Shown: piece after piece, positions 28,819 through 37,696 of the stretch
How positions within the stretch are numbered: position 1 is the stretch's first letter
Layout: each line of letters begins with the position of its first letter
From: Synechococcaceae cyanobacterium
GTDB lineage: Bacteria; Cyanobacteriota; Cyanobacteriia; PCC-6307; Cyanobiaceae
DNA length: 64,000 bases
Direction of reading: 5' to 3'
Assembly: GCA_947378425.1 (NCBI GenBank)
Contig: CANCJV010000001.1
Span: 95,626 to 159,625 of the forward strand
Made by a program: the position numbers and the translations under genes
Notes under the pieces: model-generated
Seen by the model: the letters and a program-made list of their open reading frames with translations, nothing else
What the model was told of the DNA's origin: nothing
The model's database searches: none

Positions 28819-31800
28819 GTGCTTTGCGATAGATCTCGGTGTAGGCCTTGCCCATGGCCACTGGATCGAACTTCTGGGCAGCGATGCAGGCCAGGGCTGT
28901 GTGCTGCTGCAGGAGCCTGGGATCATCCAGATAGCGTCTGAGACAATCCGCAAAGGCCTGGGGATTCACCTTGCCATCCTCGAGGGGGATCACCTGTCCC
29001 GCCAGTCCCTCGGGTGTGGAGAGCATGGCTTTGATTTCGCCCAGGTCGGTGGCCAGATAGGGACGGCCTGCTCCCAGGCATTCGAGCAGGGTGAGCGGCT
29101 GGCTCTCGCCGGGGTAAAAGCTGGGCAGAATGCCGAGATCGGCGCAGGCAAAATAGCGACCTGACTCTGCCTGAAAGCCGAGAAAGTGAATGAAGTTATT
29201 GCCGGCGATCGGCCGAAGTCGGTGTAATTCTTTGCCGTCACCAAGGATCAGCAGATGGATATCGTGGCCGCTCTGTTCACGCGCCAGTTGGACAGCCTCT
29301 ATGGCTTCTTGCCAGCCTTTTTCGCGGATTCCCCGGCTCACAAGGCAGACAACAAAGGCATCTTCACCGATGCCCAGGCTGGAACGCTCGATGGCCGGTG
29401 CCTGCTGCGGATCGATCGCATTGGCGATCTTGACCATGATCTCCTGTTTGAGTCCAAGTCGTAGCAGCGCATCGAGATTGCGATCCGCCACATACGTGAC
29501 AGCGCCCAGCCAGGGCCTCAGCAGGGCGCCGATGCGCTCCATCTCGTCGGCCTCAATCTCGTTATACATGCCATGGGATGTGATCACATGGCAGACATCG
29601 CAACTGCCGTGCAGGAGTTCGCAGATGGTTGTATCCACCCAGGCATGGTGGGAGTGCACGAGATCAATGCCGAAGTCGTTGATGATGGTGTCCAAAGCGT
29701 CAAGGGCATTCAGCTCGATCAGGGGAATGTCATTGTGCAACATCCGCCGAACTCCAGGCTGGTTGGGATATTGATGACAATTCAGCACTGTTACGCTAAG
29801 GCCCAATCGCTTGAGTGCATTGGCGAGTCGAATTGGCAGAATCTCGCCGCCGCCTGCGATCAGCGAGTAGGTGACAATCAATAGATTGGGATCTCGTTCT
29901 CCCTTGCTGACTTTGCCGGGATGCAGTGCCTGGATCCGTTCCAGCAGGTCGCTGGGGATGGCATCATCGCGATGATCATGCCAGCGGCGATGCAGTTCAT
30001 TTTTGATGGCGTTGCAGATATCCGTATCGAGTCGATAGAGCTTGAAGAGTTGTTCGGCAATGATCAGATGCTCTTCCAGGTAGATGCGCTGACTGTGTAA
30101 GGAAACTGATGTGTTCTGGGGATGTTGGCGGTAATAGCTGTTTGTTTCAGGCGTGTAGCCGACGAGGCCGCCGCGGGCTACATGGAGATAAAAGAGCCAG
30201 TCTCCACAGATTTTCATGTCCTGCCATTGCTGGTCCTGGAGCATGCGCATGTTCTGGCAGTTGCGGAAGATGGCGGCACTGACATTGGGAATCAGATTGC
30301 GTCGGTGCCAGATCTTACGAGTCAATTTGTGCGCCGAGTTGACCAGACTCTCTTCCCAGATACTCGCTTCAAGTTCAGGCAGATAGTGGTGCATAGCCCA
30401 GACATCCTGGCTGCCGCTCTCGTCGACGAAGCGGACGCGGCAAAAGGCCAGCATCATCGCTGGGTTGGCGAAGTTCGGAATCAGCTGGCTCAAAAAATCA
30501 GGGTCGCAAAAGTCATCACTTTCTGCAATCCAGACCAGCTCACCATTGGCCAGTTCCAGGCCCCGCCGCCATTGCTGGAAGGGCGAGCCCGAATTCTGTT
30601 CATTGATCACCAGGCGACTTTGCTCTGGATGGCGTGAATGATAATTGTGAAGGATCTGTTGGCTGCCATCGCTTGAGGCGTCATCGAGGAGGATCACTTC
30701 AAAGTTGCGATAGCTTTGATTGAAGATGCTGTCGAGTCTTTGGGTGAGATAGGCGGCGTGGTTGTAGTTGGGAACAATGATGCTGACCAGGGGCTCGAAC
30801 TGCTCCGCTTGTTGGTCGATGTCGCTGAGAAAGATGCGAGGAATTGAGGTAAAGCGTTTGCTCCCTGCCAACAGGTTGAGGGCGATAACCTTGCGCCTCA
30901 ATGTGAAGAATAGAAAGTTGTGCAGTCCTGGTGCTACTGGATGTATGTAGGCCAACGAGCCTCTTCGCAGTTTGCGTGCCGCCTTGCGGACCAGCCTCAC
31001 CAGGCTGGTCCGTTTCACGCCTGGTCTGTTCGGCCCAGGGGTACCGCTGATCGCGGCCGGGTTCTCCTGGAGCTCCTGCTTCCGGGCTGTCGTCCCGTCG
31101 CCGGAAGTGGCGCTGGCGAGCGACTCCGGTCGGTTCAGCAGCCGGGCGTTGACCCCAAGTCGCCGCAGCAGCGCCACCCGGCTCGGATCGGGATCGAAGA
31201 CGACCTCGGCCCTGGTGGCCAGCCCCAGGGCCGCCAGGCCGGCCTCACCGGGCTCGAGCCCAGTCAGGTTGATTGCCACCAGGGTCGCCTGGCTGTCCCC
31301 CGCCAGTGCAGGCTGCCAGTCGCCCGTCCAGGGGAGCTGCGAAAGCCATTCCTGCCGCGCCTGATCGTCGGGGCTGCTGCCCAGCCACTGCAGTCGCACC
31401 GTGCCGCCCAGTTCGCCCGCCGGTTCGAAGGCGGCGGCGCTGAGCTCAAAATGGCGCCCATCGGCGGCGCTGATCGCCGCCAGCTCCGCGCCGCTGAGGC
31501 CCGCCGCCTGCCAGCTCCGCAGGCGCTCCAGGGCGGCCTCCACTTCGCCTTCGCTCAGGGCCAGGGCGGCCGAGCCCCATGGGTGCAGGCCCTCCAGGCG
31601 ACCGGCCGGCCAGAGTTCGCGCCGCTGCGGTGCCGCTGCGGCCCAGATCGGATCGGCCAGCCGACAGGGGCTCAGGCCCAGCGGCCAGCCGCTGCTGCGG
31701 AAATGATCAAGCTCCGAGCCTACGAGCACCAACCCTTGCTGTAGACACTGCTCGCGGTAGTAAGCGGGCTCGAACCAGGGACTCGCTTCCGCTTCCGCCT

Positions 31801-32689
31801 GCATGGGCTCGGGGAGATGGTCCGTTTGGGCCGGCAGTTGTCGTGGCGTCCCGGCCAGCCAGCGGCGTAGGCCAGCCAGCGCCTGGTTCTGTTGATCCGC
31901 TTCGAGGCGGGCGATGGCTTCGAGGCGGCCGTGCAGGTCGAGTAGCAGGGGGTGGATGGCCAGGGGCAGGTCGGTGGCGGGCCTGAGGCTGCGGCGATGC
32001 TCGGGTCGGATCCGTTCCAGGGCCTGCCGCCGAGCCGCCTGGGGCGGAGCAGCCTGCTGGCAGAAGTGCGCCAGCCCCAGCAGCTGCGCTTCGGCCGGGG
32101 CGGCTTCAAACCAGGCGCCATAGGACACCATCAGGGTGGGTAGGCCGGGGCTGTCGAGCAGCAGCTGCTGCAGATGGCGCCAGATCAGCCTTTGGGCTCG
32201 CCAGGGCGTCATGTCGGTGAGGAGGCCATCGCGTTGCTGCAGCGACACCATCACCTCCGCCGGGTCGCGGACGCTGATCACCAGGCGCAGTGGCAGGCCC
32301 GTGTCCCGCGAAAGCTGCTGCCACAGGGGTAATAGCAGCGAGATGCGGGGATCCTTGAGGCCCCAGGGCCCCGGTTGCTGGGCACGTTCGCTGCGGATGC
32401 AGGCCTCGATCCGCTGCATTGCCCGCACGCTGCTGGGCAGGGACAGCCACTCGGAGCTGTACGTCAGATGGCCGCTGGCCGAGGGCCACCAGCGCCCCAG
32501 TTCGATCTGCAGCCGTTCCTGCAGGTCCGTGATATCCGCGCGCTCGTAATAGCCCTCGGGGTTGTGGATGTCGGCGGCGATCAACTCACCGGGAATCGGC
32601 ACACCCAGGCAGGGCAGCAGCGAGGCGAGCAGCGAGGTGCCACTGCGGTGCATGCCCGCCAGCAGGATCAGCGAAGACGAAGCGGTCAT
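28790..32689 (-). CDS. Large sulfotransferase-GT2-GT4 fusion enzyme
   Basis: A 1299-residue protein with three apparent catalytic modules. Residues about 1-270 are a PAPS-type sulfotransferase: LLAGMHRSGTSLLASLL is the 5'-phosphosulfate loop and SVRDPAEVMVSLQQ the 3'-phosphate-binding strand. Near residue 300 is an FEPAYYREQCLQQG module seen in some surface-glycan enzymes. Residues about 630-860 are GT2: LVSIIVPNYNHAAYL, LLDDASSDGS and WIAESDDF. Residues about 935-1290 are GT4: SLIAGGGEILPIRLANAL, VSRGIREKGW and PSFYPGESQPLTLLECLGAG. The ATG at 32687-32689 overlaps the upstream sulfotransferase stop as TGATG; 89 open codons before it duplicate that gene in another frame. The 3' half is visibly more AT-rich than the 5' half. 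Confidence 0.88.
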   Translation of the reverse strand: MTASSSLILLAGMHRSGTSLLASLLPCLGVPIPGELIAADIHNPEGYYERADITDLQERLQIELGRWWPSASGHLTYSSEWLSLPSSVRAMQRIEACIRSERAQQPGPWGLKDPRISLLLPLWQQLSRDTGLPLRLVISVRDPAEVMVSLQQRDGLLTDMTPWRAQRLIWRHLQQLLLDSPGLPTLMVSYGAWFEAAPAEAQLLGLAHFCQQAAPPQAARRQALERIRPEHRRSLRPATDLPLAIHPLLLDLHGRLEAIARLEADQQNQALAGLRRWLAGTPRQLPAQTDHLPEPMQAEAEASPWFEPAYYREQCLQQGLVLVGSELDHFRSSGWPLGLSPCRLADPIWAAAAPQRRELWPAGRLEGLHPWGSAALALSEGEVEAALERLRSWQAAGLSGAELAAISAADGRHFELSAAAFEPAGELGGTVRLQWLGSSPDDQARQEWLSQLPWTGDWQPALAGDSQATLVAINLTGLEPGEAGLAALGLATRAEVVFDPDPSRVALLRRLGVNARLLNRPESLASATSGDGTTARKQELQENPAAISGTPGPNRPGVKRTSLVRLVRKAARKLRRGSLAYIHPVAPGLHNFLFFTLRRKVIALNLLAGSKRFTSIPRIFLSDIDQQAEQFEPLVSIIVPNYNHAAYLTQRLDSIFNQSYRNFEVILLDDASSDGSQQILHNYHSRHPEQSRLVINEQNSGSPFQQWRRGLELANGELVWIAESDDFCDPDFLSQLIPNFANPAMMLAFCRVRFVDESGSQDVWAMHHYLPELEASIWEESLVNSAHKLTRKIWHRRNLIPNVSAAIFRNCQNMRMLQDQQWQDMKICGDWLFYLHVARGGLVGYTPETNSYYRQHPQNTSVSLHSQRIYLEEHLIIAEQLFKLYRLDTDICNAIKNELHRRWHDHRDDAIPSDLLERIQALHPGKVSKGERDPNLLIVTYSLIAGGGEILPIRLANALKRLGLSVTVLNCHQYPNQPGVRRMLHNDIPLIELNALDALDTIINDFGIDLVHSHHAWVDTTICELLHGSCDVCHVITSHGMYNEIEADEMERIGALLRPWLGAVTYVADRNLDALLRLGLKQEIMVKIANAIDPQQAPAIERSSLGIGEDAFVVCLVSRGIREKGWQEAIEAVQLAREQSGHDIHLLILGDGKELHRLRPIAGNNFIHFLGFQAESGRYFACADLGILPSFYPGESQPLTLLECLGAGRPYLATDLGEIKAMLSTPEGLAGQVIPLEDGKVNPQAFADCLRRYLDDPRLLQQHTALACIAAQKFDPVAMGKAYTEIYRKALTTNANPTD

Positions 32690-33294
32690 CAGCAGCCTCC
32701 CGGGGCGTCGGGATACAGCGCGAGCTGCCAGCTGCTCCAGAGGGGATTCACCTGCCTGATCCGCTGCCGGTCCGCCGGTTCGAGTCGGGGCGCATCGTGC
32801 TGCTCTGTGCAGGCATTCTCCCGCGGCAGGTGCTGCGGGTCCATCGCCGGGGTGCCGGCGGGCAGCAGGGGCAGCAGCAGCCGGTTCAGGTCCTCGCTCA
32901 GATGTTCCAGCCGCAGCGCCGTGACCCCGGCGTCGAGGTCGAAGTAGCGCAGCCACCAGTCGGCTGCCATCCAGACGCCACCGGCCCGCAGGGAATAGAA
33001 CAGGCCGCAGCGCACCGGTTCAAACGGCAGATCGGCCAGCCCCATGTGGCGGCGCTTGTGGTGCCAGTCGCTGATCAACCAGCTCTCGAGCCGTCGGGCG
33101 GTGATGAAGCGCCGCCGCTGGCCGGCCCGCCAGGGGCTGCCGCTCTCGCGCAGGCCCACCGAGTCGTGTTTGGCCGGGGTGTCATCCGCATCCACGGCGA
33201 CGGCGGGCAGGTCCAGCTGCCGGAACAGCCTGGTCATCGAGGTGCCGCCAGTCTTGGGGAGATGCAGCCAGAGAAAGGCATCGGCGATGATCAT
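32689..33294 (-). CDS. Sulfotransferase-family protein
   Basis: A 201-residue protein beginning MIIADAFLWLHLPKTGGTS, where HLPKTGGTS is the PAPS 5'-phosphosulfate-binding loop of carbohydrate (type 2-like) sulfotransferases. The 3'-phosphate-binding part is less clear, perhaps the region around VRCGLFYSLRAGG. The ATG at 33292-33294 was chosen because upstream residues are low-complexity. The stop overlaps the start of the fusion gene, so both are translated from one message. The carrier and sugar substrate are unknown. Confidence 0.75.
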   Translation of the reverse strand: MIIADAFLWLHLPKTGGTSMTRLFRQLDLPAVAVDADDTPAKHDSVGLRESGSPWRAGQRRRFITARRLESWLISDWHHKRRHMGLADLPFEPVRCGLFYSLRAGGVWMAADWWLRYFDLDAGVTALRLEHLSEDLNRLLLPLLPAGTPAMDPQHLPRENACTEQHDAPRLEPADRQRIRQVNPLWSSWQLALYPDAPGGC

Positions 33295-33389
33295 GGCTTG
33301 GGGCGCTGCAACAGGGGGTCTGTGTCGGGTGGACGGCCGGAGAGGCGAGCTGAGTGTATGAAGTCGCTCCCGCTGCCAGGGGCGGCGGA

Positions 33390-33930
33390 GTTGCGCCTGT
33401 CTCGTTTTTCTCTGTCTGGGAACGCAGCAGAGTTGCACCACCAGCCTGTAGCTGCTGCTGGGGTGCCATCCCCAGGCGTTTCTGCTCGACTGCAAGGAGG
33501 TGCACTATTTCAGCCTCCATGCCGATTGTGGGTCGCAGTGGTAGTACGAGCATTTCCAGGCTGCCCCGCAGGCGATCTGCGGCGAGATCACGCCGTACTG
33601 CCTGTTCCACCCGCAGTCACCCGAACGCATCCGGGCGCTTCTGCACCAGGTCAGGTTGATCGTGCTGTTGCGTGATCCGCTCGAGCGCGGCCTGTCCAAG
33701 TACTTCCACTCCCTGCCGCTGAGCAGCTCTACGGCGCTGTTCCCGCACCGGCAGCGGTTTCTGGGCCTGGATCCGGTGCCCTTGTCGCCGCTGGTGCCGC
33801 GGGCCAACGGCAGCGGCGGCGCCAGTGCCCTGGGGCCTGAAGGTGTGCGTCAGAGCCTGCGCCGCCAGTTGCTGCCGCCCTACGGGTTGATGGAGTGCCT
33901 CTACGGCCTGCGCTGGCCGCTCAGCGCCCC
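33390..33930 (+). pseudogene. Decayed sulfotransferase, paralogue of the gene at 34501
   Basis: In one frame the DNA reads FLCLGTQQSCTTSL, stop, LLLGCHPQAFLLDCKEVHYF, then a second stop (TAG 33542), then ICGEITPYCLFHPQSPERI and LIVLLRDPLERGLSKYFHS. These align with FLGLGVQKGGTTTLHRLL, KEVHYFSLH, CGDITPYYLFHP and LILLLRDPVERSLSQLFHS of the intact copy. Two in-frame TAG codons (33449, 33542), no clear start, and loss of roughly 80 residues between YFHS and QRFLGLDPVPL mark it as dead. The 3' end runs into the neighbouring GT4 remnant. Confidence 0.85.
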
Positions 33931-34490
33931 ACGTCGTCGTTTGCGAACAGGCACATCAGCACCAGGTGGCGGAGCAGGTAGTCATGGAGGCTGTCGTGGG
34001 GTTGCACGCTGAGTCGGGCTTCGCGGCCCAGGTCAGCGGCCCGGTCCGGATTGTTCAGCAGTTCGGCCACCGTGGCCGCCAGATCATCGGGGCGGAAGAA
34101 GTCAACCAGCAGGTCGTTGTGACGGTCGCGGATCACTTCGCGCACCGGGGCCGTGTCCGATCCCATCACAGGGCGGGCCAGACTCATCGCCTCCAGCAGG
34201 CTCCAGCTGAGCACGAAGGGATAGGTGAGCTAGGCGCCGCTGAAGTGCAGGCGGCTGGGGTCGTAGCGGCCTTCGATTTCGGCTAGCAGCAGATCTTTTC
34301 ACTCACCTCGCCTGGGCTGTTTGCCGTAGATGACTCTGGTGCTGCCCCCCCCACGATCACCAATCACCACCTGGGCCTCCGAAGCCAGGGGCTGCAGCTC
34401 TGAAAAGCGCCCGCAGGAAGGTATAGCCTCCTCGGCAGGGTTTCAGCCGCCAGTTGATGCAGGTGACGATCGGCTGGCCGGGATTCAGGC
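33921..34490 (-). pseudogene. Decayed GT4 glycosyltransferase, paralogue of the gene at 35317
   Basis: The minus strand reads GQPIVTCINWRLKPCRGGYT, then after a frameshift VVIGDRGGGS, GE-stop-KDLLLAEIEGRYDPSRLHF, a further stop with about 20 residues missing, and LTYPFVLSWSLLEAMS through to the C-terminus. Each block matches the intact GT4 (GEPVVTFVNRRLEPYRGCHT, KELFLKEIEGRYDPSRVHF, LTYPFVLSWSLLEAMSSG). The N-terminal half is absent. A 97-codon 3' piece remains open but is not a functional enzyme. Confidence 0.85.
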
Positions 34491-34500
34491 AGGTGGTGCC

Positions 34501-35286
34501 ATGGATCGAGCCTTGACTGTCACTTCTGCACCTGGCGGCAGGCGGCTGCCCGACTTCCTGGGCTTGGGGGTCCAGAAAGGGGGTACGACCACGCTGCATC
34601 GGCTGCTGGCGGATCACCCCGAGGTGTACCTTCCCGAGCAGAAGGAGGTTCACTATTTCAGCCTCCACTACGCCCAGGGGGTCGCTTGGTACGCCAGTCA
34701 CTTCGCCCAGGGGGCATCAGGCCAGCGCTGCGGTGACATCACGCCTTACTACCTGTTCCATCCTCAAGCTCCGGGGCGGATCCACTCCCTGTTGCCGGCG
34801 GCCCGCCTGATCCTGCTGCTGCGGGATCCGGTGGAACGCAGCCTCTCCCAGCTGTTCCACTCCCGCCGCCTGGGTCTGGAGCCGCTGCAACCGGAGGCGG
34901 CGATCGCTGCGGAGCCGGAGCGGTTGCTGGGGGCCGAGGCGGCCCTGGCCGCTGCCGATGGTCGCCACTGCTCGCACCAGGAGCACAGCTATGTCAGCCG
35001 CAGTCGCTATGAGAGGCAGCTGCCCGTTTGGCAGGCCCTGTTCAGGCCGGAGCAGATGCTGCTCCTGCGCAGTGAGGATCTGTTCGCGGATCCGGCCAGC
35101 GTGTGGGAGCGGTTGCAGCGTTTCCTGAGGCTGACGCCCGTTCCCCTGCGGGGTGTGCTGCCCCGGGCCAATGCGGGCGAAGGTGAGGCCACGTCGGTGT
35201 CTGCATCCCTGCGCCAGCAGTTGCGAGAGCAGCTGGCCCCCACCTATGAGGCCATGGCGCAGGACCATGGGATGCACTGGCCCTGA
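34501..35286 (+). CDS. Sulfotransferase
   Basis: A 261-residue PAPS-dependent sulfotransferase. The 5'-phosphosulfate loop is GVQKGGTTTLHRLL (about residue 22-35), and the 3'-phosphate-binding motif is LILLLRDPVERSLSQLFHS with a YVSRSRYERQL block later. The fold resembles heparan/N-deacetylase-type bacterial sulfotransferases used on polysaccharides. The ATG at 34501 (MDRALTVTSAPGG) was taken; the frame is open upstream but that DNA is the remnant of the neighbouring GT4. It is convergent with the GT4 at 35317 and has a decayed sister copy at 33390. Confidence 0.88.
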   Translation: MDRALTVTSAPGGRRLPDFLGLGVQKGGTTTLHRLLADHPEVYLPEQKEVHYFSLHYAQGVAWYASHFAQGASGQRCGDITPYYLFHPQAPGRIHSLLPAARLILLLRDPVERSLSQLFHSRRLGLEPLQPEAAIAAEPERLLGAEAALAAADGRHCSHQEHSYVSRSRYERQLPVWQALFRPEQMLLLRSEDLFADPASVWERLQRFLRLTPVPLRGVLPRANAGEGEATSVSASLRQQLREQLAPTYEAMAQDHGMHWP

Positions 35287-35316
35287 GTCCAGGCATGGCC
35301 GCCAGGTGCTCTGGGT

Positions 35317-36570
35317 TCAGCTCCTCAGGGCGCCGCCGGCCACCAGCGCCATCAGGGCAAGCTGGCGGTTCAGGCAGGGTTCCAGCTGGTAGTGCTTCAG
35401 CACATGCTCCCGGGCGGCTGCCCCAAGGGCCAGGGCCAGAGAGCGATCGGCCAGCAGCTCGGCCACCGCCACCGCCAGCTCGCCGGGAGCGAAGAAATCC
35501 ACCAGCACCCCATTGCGGCCATCGCGGATCACCTCCCGCACCGGCGCCGTGTCGGAGCCCACCACCGCGCAGCCGCTGCTCATGGCTTCCAGCAGGCTCC
35601 AGCTCAGGACAAAGGGATAGGTGAGATAGACATGCACCGCACTGATGCGCAACAGCTGCAGGAAGCGCTCATAGGCCAGCTTGTCGGTGAAGTGAACGCG
35701 GCTCGGGTCGTAGCGACCTTCAATCTCCTTGAGAAACAGCTCCTTCCAGCTGCCGCTGGGGCACTCGGCGCCATAGCTGACGCCTTCCTGCTCGCCCACG
35801 ATCACGACGCGGGCGTCGGGGGCCAGGCGCTGCAGCTCCGGCAGGGCGCGCAGAAAGGTGTGGCAGCCGCGATAGGGCTCCAGCCGGCGGTTCACGAAGG
35901 TGACCACCGGCTCACCGCGACGGATGGTGGTGCCGTCGGGCAATTGCAGGGGTGCGACAGCGTCATCGGGGCTGGCGAGCTGGGTATCAATGCCCTCATG
36001 GATCGCGCTGATGCGCGGTTGCCATATGGCGGGAAAGCTGCTGCGCTGGAACTCGGTGGCGGTCACGCACCAGTCACTGGCTTGCAGATGCAGCAGTTGG
36101 TTGGCGGTCTTCATGCGCAGTTTGGCCAGGGCAGGCCAGCTTCCATGCTTTTCTGACTTTGCGAATTCGGGGTCAAAGTCGTAGTCGAACCCCTGGGCGT
36201 TGTAGAAAAATTCCTGATAGGTCAGCATGGGTACCGTGGGCCAGATGTCCTTGAGAAAGAGACCTTCTCCCCAACCGGAATGACAGCAGATCAGCTGGGG
36301 GGTGAACCCATTTTCCCGCAGTTGATGCGCGACCCGGGCACAGCCTTCCGCCCGGATGATTTTCGATTCTGTTTCGAGCACCAGTTGGTGGATGTCCTTG
36401 CCATTGCCGCGTTGAACGCCATAGCGGAGGTAGGTGACGCCCTTGGGCAGGTCATCTGGCTTCGGTGCCATGCCCATCCCGACCAGGGTGTACTGGCCTG
36501 AGGCGGTGAGGCGACGCAGGACATGGATGTACTGAGCGGGAAAGCCCTGATGAACGAACAGGATGTTCAT
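35317..36570 (-). CDS. Glycosyltransferase family 4
   Basis: GT-B enzyme, 417 residues. It starts MNILFVHQGFPAQYIHVLRR; the acceptor half includes LICCHSGWGEGLFLKDIWP and YQEFFYNAQGFDYDFD, and the donor half VVTFVNRRLEPYRGCHTF, FLKEIEGRYDPSRVHF and LSWSLLEAMSSGCAVVGSDT, where the E-x7-E nucleotide-sugar site lies. The start overlaps the upstream GT stop as ATGA, so the two GTs are coupled. A truncated duplicate lies at 33921. The donor sugar is unknown. Confidence 0.92.
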   Translation of the reverse strand: MNILFVHQGFPAQYIHVLRRLTASGQYTLVGMGMAPKPDDLPKGVTYLRYGVQRGNGKDIHQLVLETESKIIRAEGCARVAHQLRENGFTPQLICCHSGWGEGLFLKDIWPTVPMLTYQEFFYNAQGFDYDFDPEFAKSEKHGSWPALAKLRMKTANQLLHLQASDWCVTATEFQRSSFPAIWQPRISAIHEGIDTQLASPDDAVAPLQLPDGTTIRRGEPVVTFVNRRLEPYRGCHTFLRALPELQRLAPDARVVIVGEQEGVSYGAECPSGSWKELFLKEIEGRYDPSRVHFTDKLAYERFLQLLRISAVHVYLTYPFVLSWSLLEAMSSGCAVVGSDTAPVREVIRDGRNGVLVDFFAPGELAVAVAELLADRSLALALGAAAREHVLKHYQLEPCLNRQLALMALVAGGALRS

Positions 36571-37613
36571 GGTGAATTCTGGTCGAGCTGGGCCAGCCAG
36601 CGACGATGGGCCTCGCGGATTCTCTCCCAGGCGACGGCGATTGAAGCCCGCTCCTGCTCAGCGCTGTAGAGGTGACGTATGGCCTCGGCCTGGCGGCTCA
36701 GCTGCAGCTGCAGCTCCTGCGGCTCGTCGGCGAAGCGTCGCAGGGCCCGCTGCACGGCGGCATGGAATCCGTGCCAGTCGCCGAAGGCGACCAACTCCGA
36801 GGCGCCATGGCGAAACAGTTCCTGGCCGCCGCCGCCGCTGTATCCCACCACGTAACAGCCGGAAGCCATCGCTTCGGCCACCGGCAGCCCGAATCCCTCC
36901 GGGTGGCCGAAGGAGAGAAACAGGCTGGCGCCGTTGAGTCGTTCTGCCACCTGGCTGTGGGTGAGTTGATCGAGTGCTTCCGCCTGCCATTCGGTTGCGT
37001 GCTGCGGTGGACTGCGGCGCAGGCACAGCATCAGCGCCAGGCAATGATCTGGGTTCTTGCGCGGCAGCCAGTGAATGCGCTTCTGCTTGGCGGCATCGGG
37101 GCGGAAACGGGGTTCTACAGCGTTGATGATGCGGCTGAGGCGCCCATCTGTGAGCCCCCAGCAGTCGCGCAGGAAGGTATGGGAATCCTCCGAAACACAG
37201 AGCACCTGCAGCACCTCAGGAGCGTCGTAGAAGTCCGCCAGCTTTTCGAGAGGGTTTGGAGCGGCCCCCATGGCGCTGTAGTAGACGTTCTGATTGAACA
37301 CCACGCGCGGTTGCTGGCGTAGATCGACGCCGTAGTAGTCCTTGAGGTCGATGCCGAGATAGGTCTCCGGCATCACCAGGATCGTGTGGGCTGATGCCAG
37401 CTCACCGCTGGCGCGGCAGTCGCTGTAAGCCAGCACCGGCGCCTTGCTCTCGAACCAGGCGGGCCGGAAGCCGGTTTTTTCCCCCACCACGGCCGCATCC
37501 CAGCCCAGGGCCACCAGCTGCTCCACCTGGCGGTGAACCTGCTTGGCCCCGCCGATTGGATGCTCCAGATCGGGCTGGAGCAAAAAACGAAGCTTCAGCG
37601 GCTGTTCGGCCAT
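36567..37613 (-). CDS. Glycosyltransferase, GT4-like
   Basis: A 348-residue protein beginning MAEQPLKLRFLLQPDLEHPI with GGAKQVHRQVEQLVALGWDA, a classic GT-B N-terminus. The donor-side block reads SLFLSFGHPEGFGLPVAEAM and ASGCYVVGYSGGGGQELF, the EGFGLPxxEAMA signature. The ATG at 37611-37613 was chosen because it lies just downstream of the terminator of the preceding gene. It ends in an ATGA overlap with the next GT4. Acts in the cytosol on a lipid-linked glycan by inference. Confidence 0.88.
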   Translation of the reverse strand: MAEQPLKLRFLLQPDLEHPIGGAKQVHRQVEQLVALGWDAAVVGEKTGFRPAWFESKAPVLAYSDCRASGELASAHTILVMPETYLGIDLKDYYGVDLRQQPRVVFNQNVYYSAMGAAPNPLEKLADFYDAPEVLQVLCVSEDSHTFLRDCWGLTDGRLSRIINAVEPRFRPDAAKQKRIHWLPRKNPDHCLALMLCLRRSPPQHATEWQAEALDQLTHSQVAERLNGASLFLSFGHPEGFGLPVAEAMASGCYVVGYSGGGGQELFRHGASELVAFGDWHGFHAAVQRALRRFADEPQELQLQLSRQAEAIRHLYSAEQERASIAVAWERIREAHRRWLAQLDQNSP

Positions 37614-37638
37614 GACGGGGAGGCAGCAGGGGGAAGGC

Positions 37639-37666
37639 AAAAAAAAGCCCCGCACAGAGGCGGGGC
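37639..37666 (-). terminator. Rho-independent terminator of the calcium-binding-repeat gene
   Basis: Minus-strand hairpin with a perfect 7-bp stem (GCCCCGC / GCGGGGC), 6-base loop and eight U residues. It separates the secreted-protein gene from the glycosyltransferases downstream. Confidence 0.92.
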
Positions 37667-37696
37667 GAGCAGTGTCCGGGATGACCCGGGGCGGGA

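Noticed and set aside
32690..32956. 89-codon upstream extension of the sulfotransferase fusion
   Set aside because: It overlaps the upstream sulfotransferase in another frame and is Ala/Arg/Pro-rich; the TGATG overlap marks the real start.
33921..34214. 97-codon frame as a small intact protein
   Set aside because: It is only the C-terminal tail of a GT4, continuous with interrupted homologous sequence upstream.
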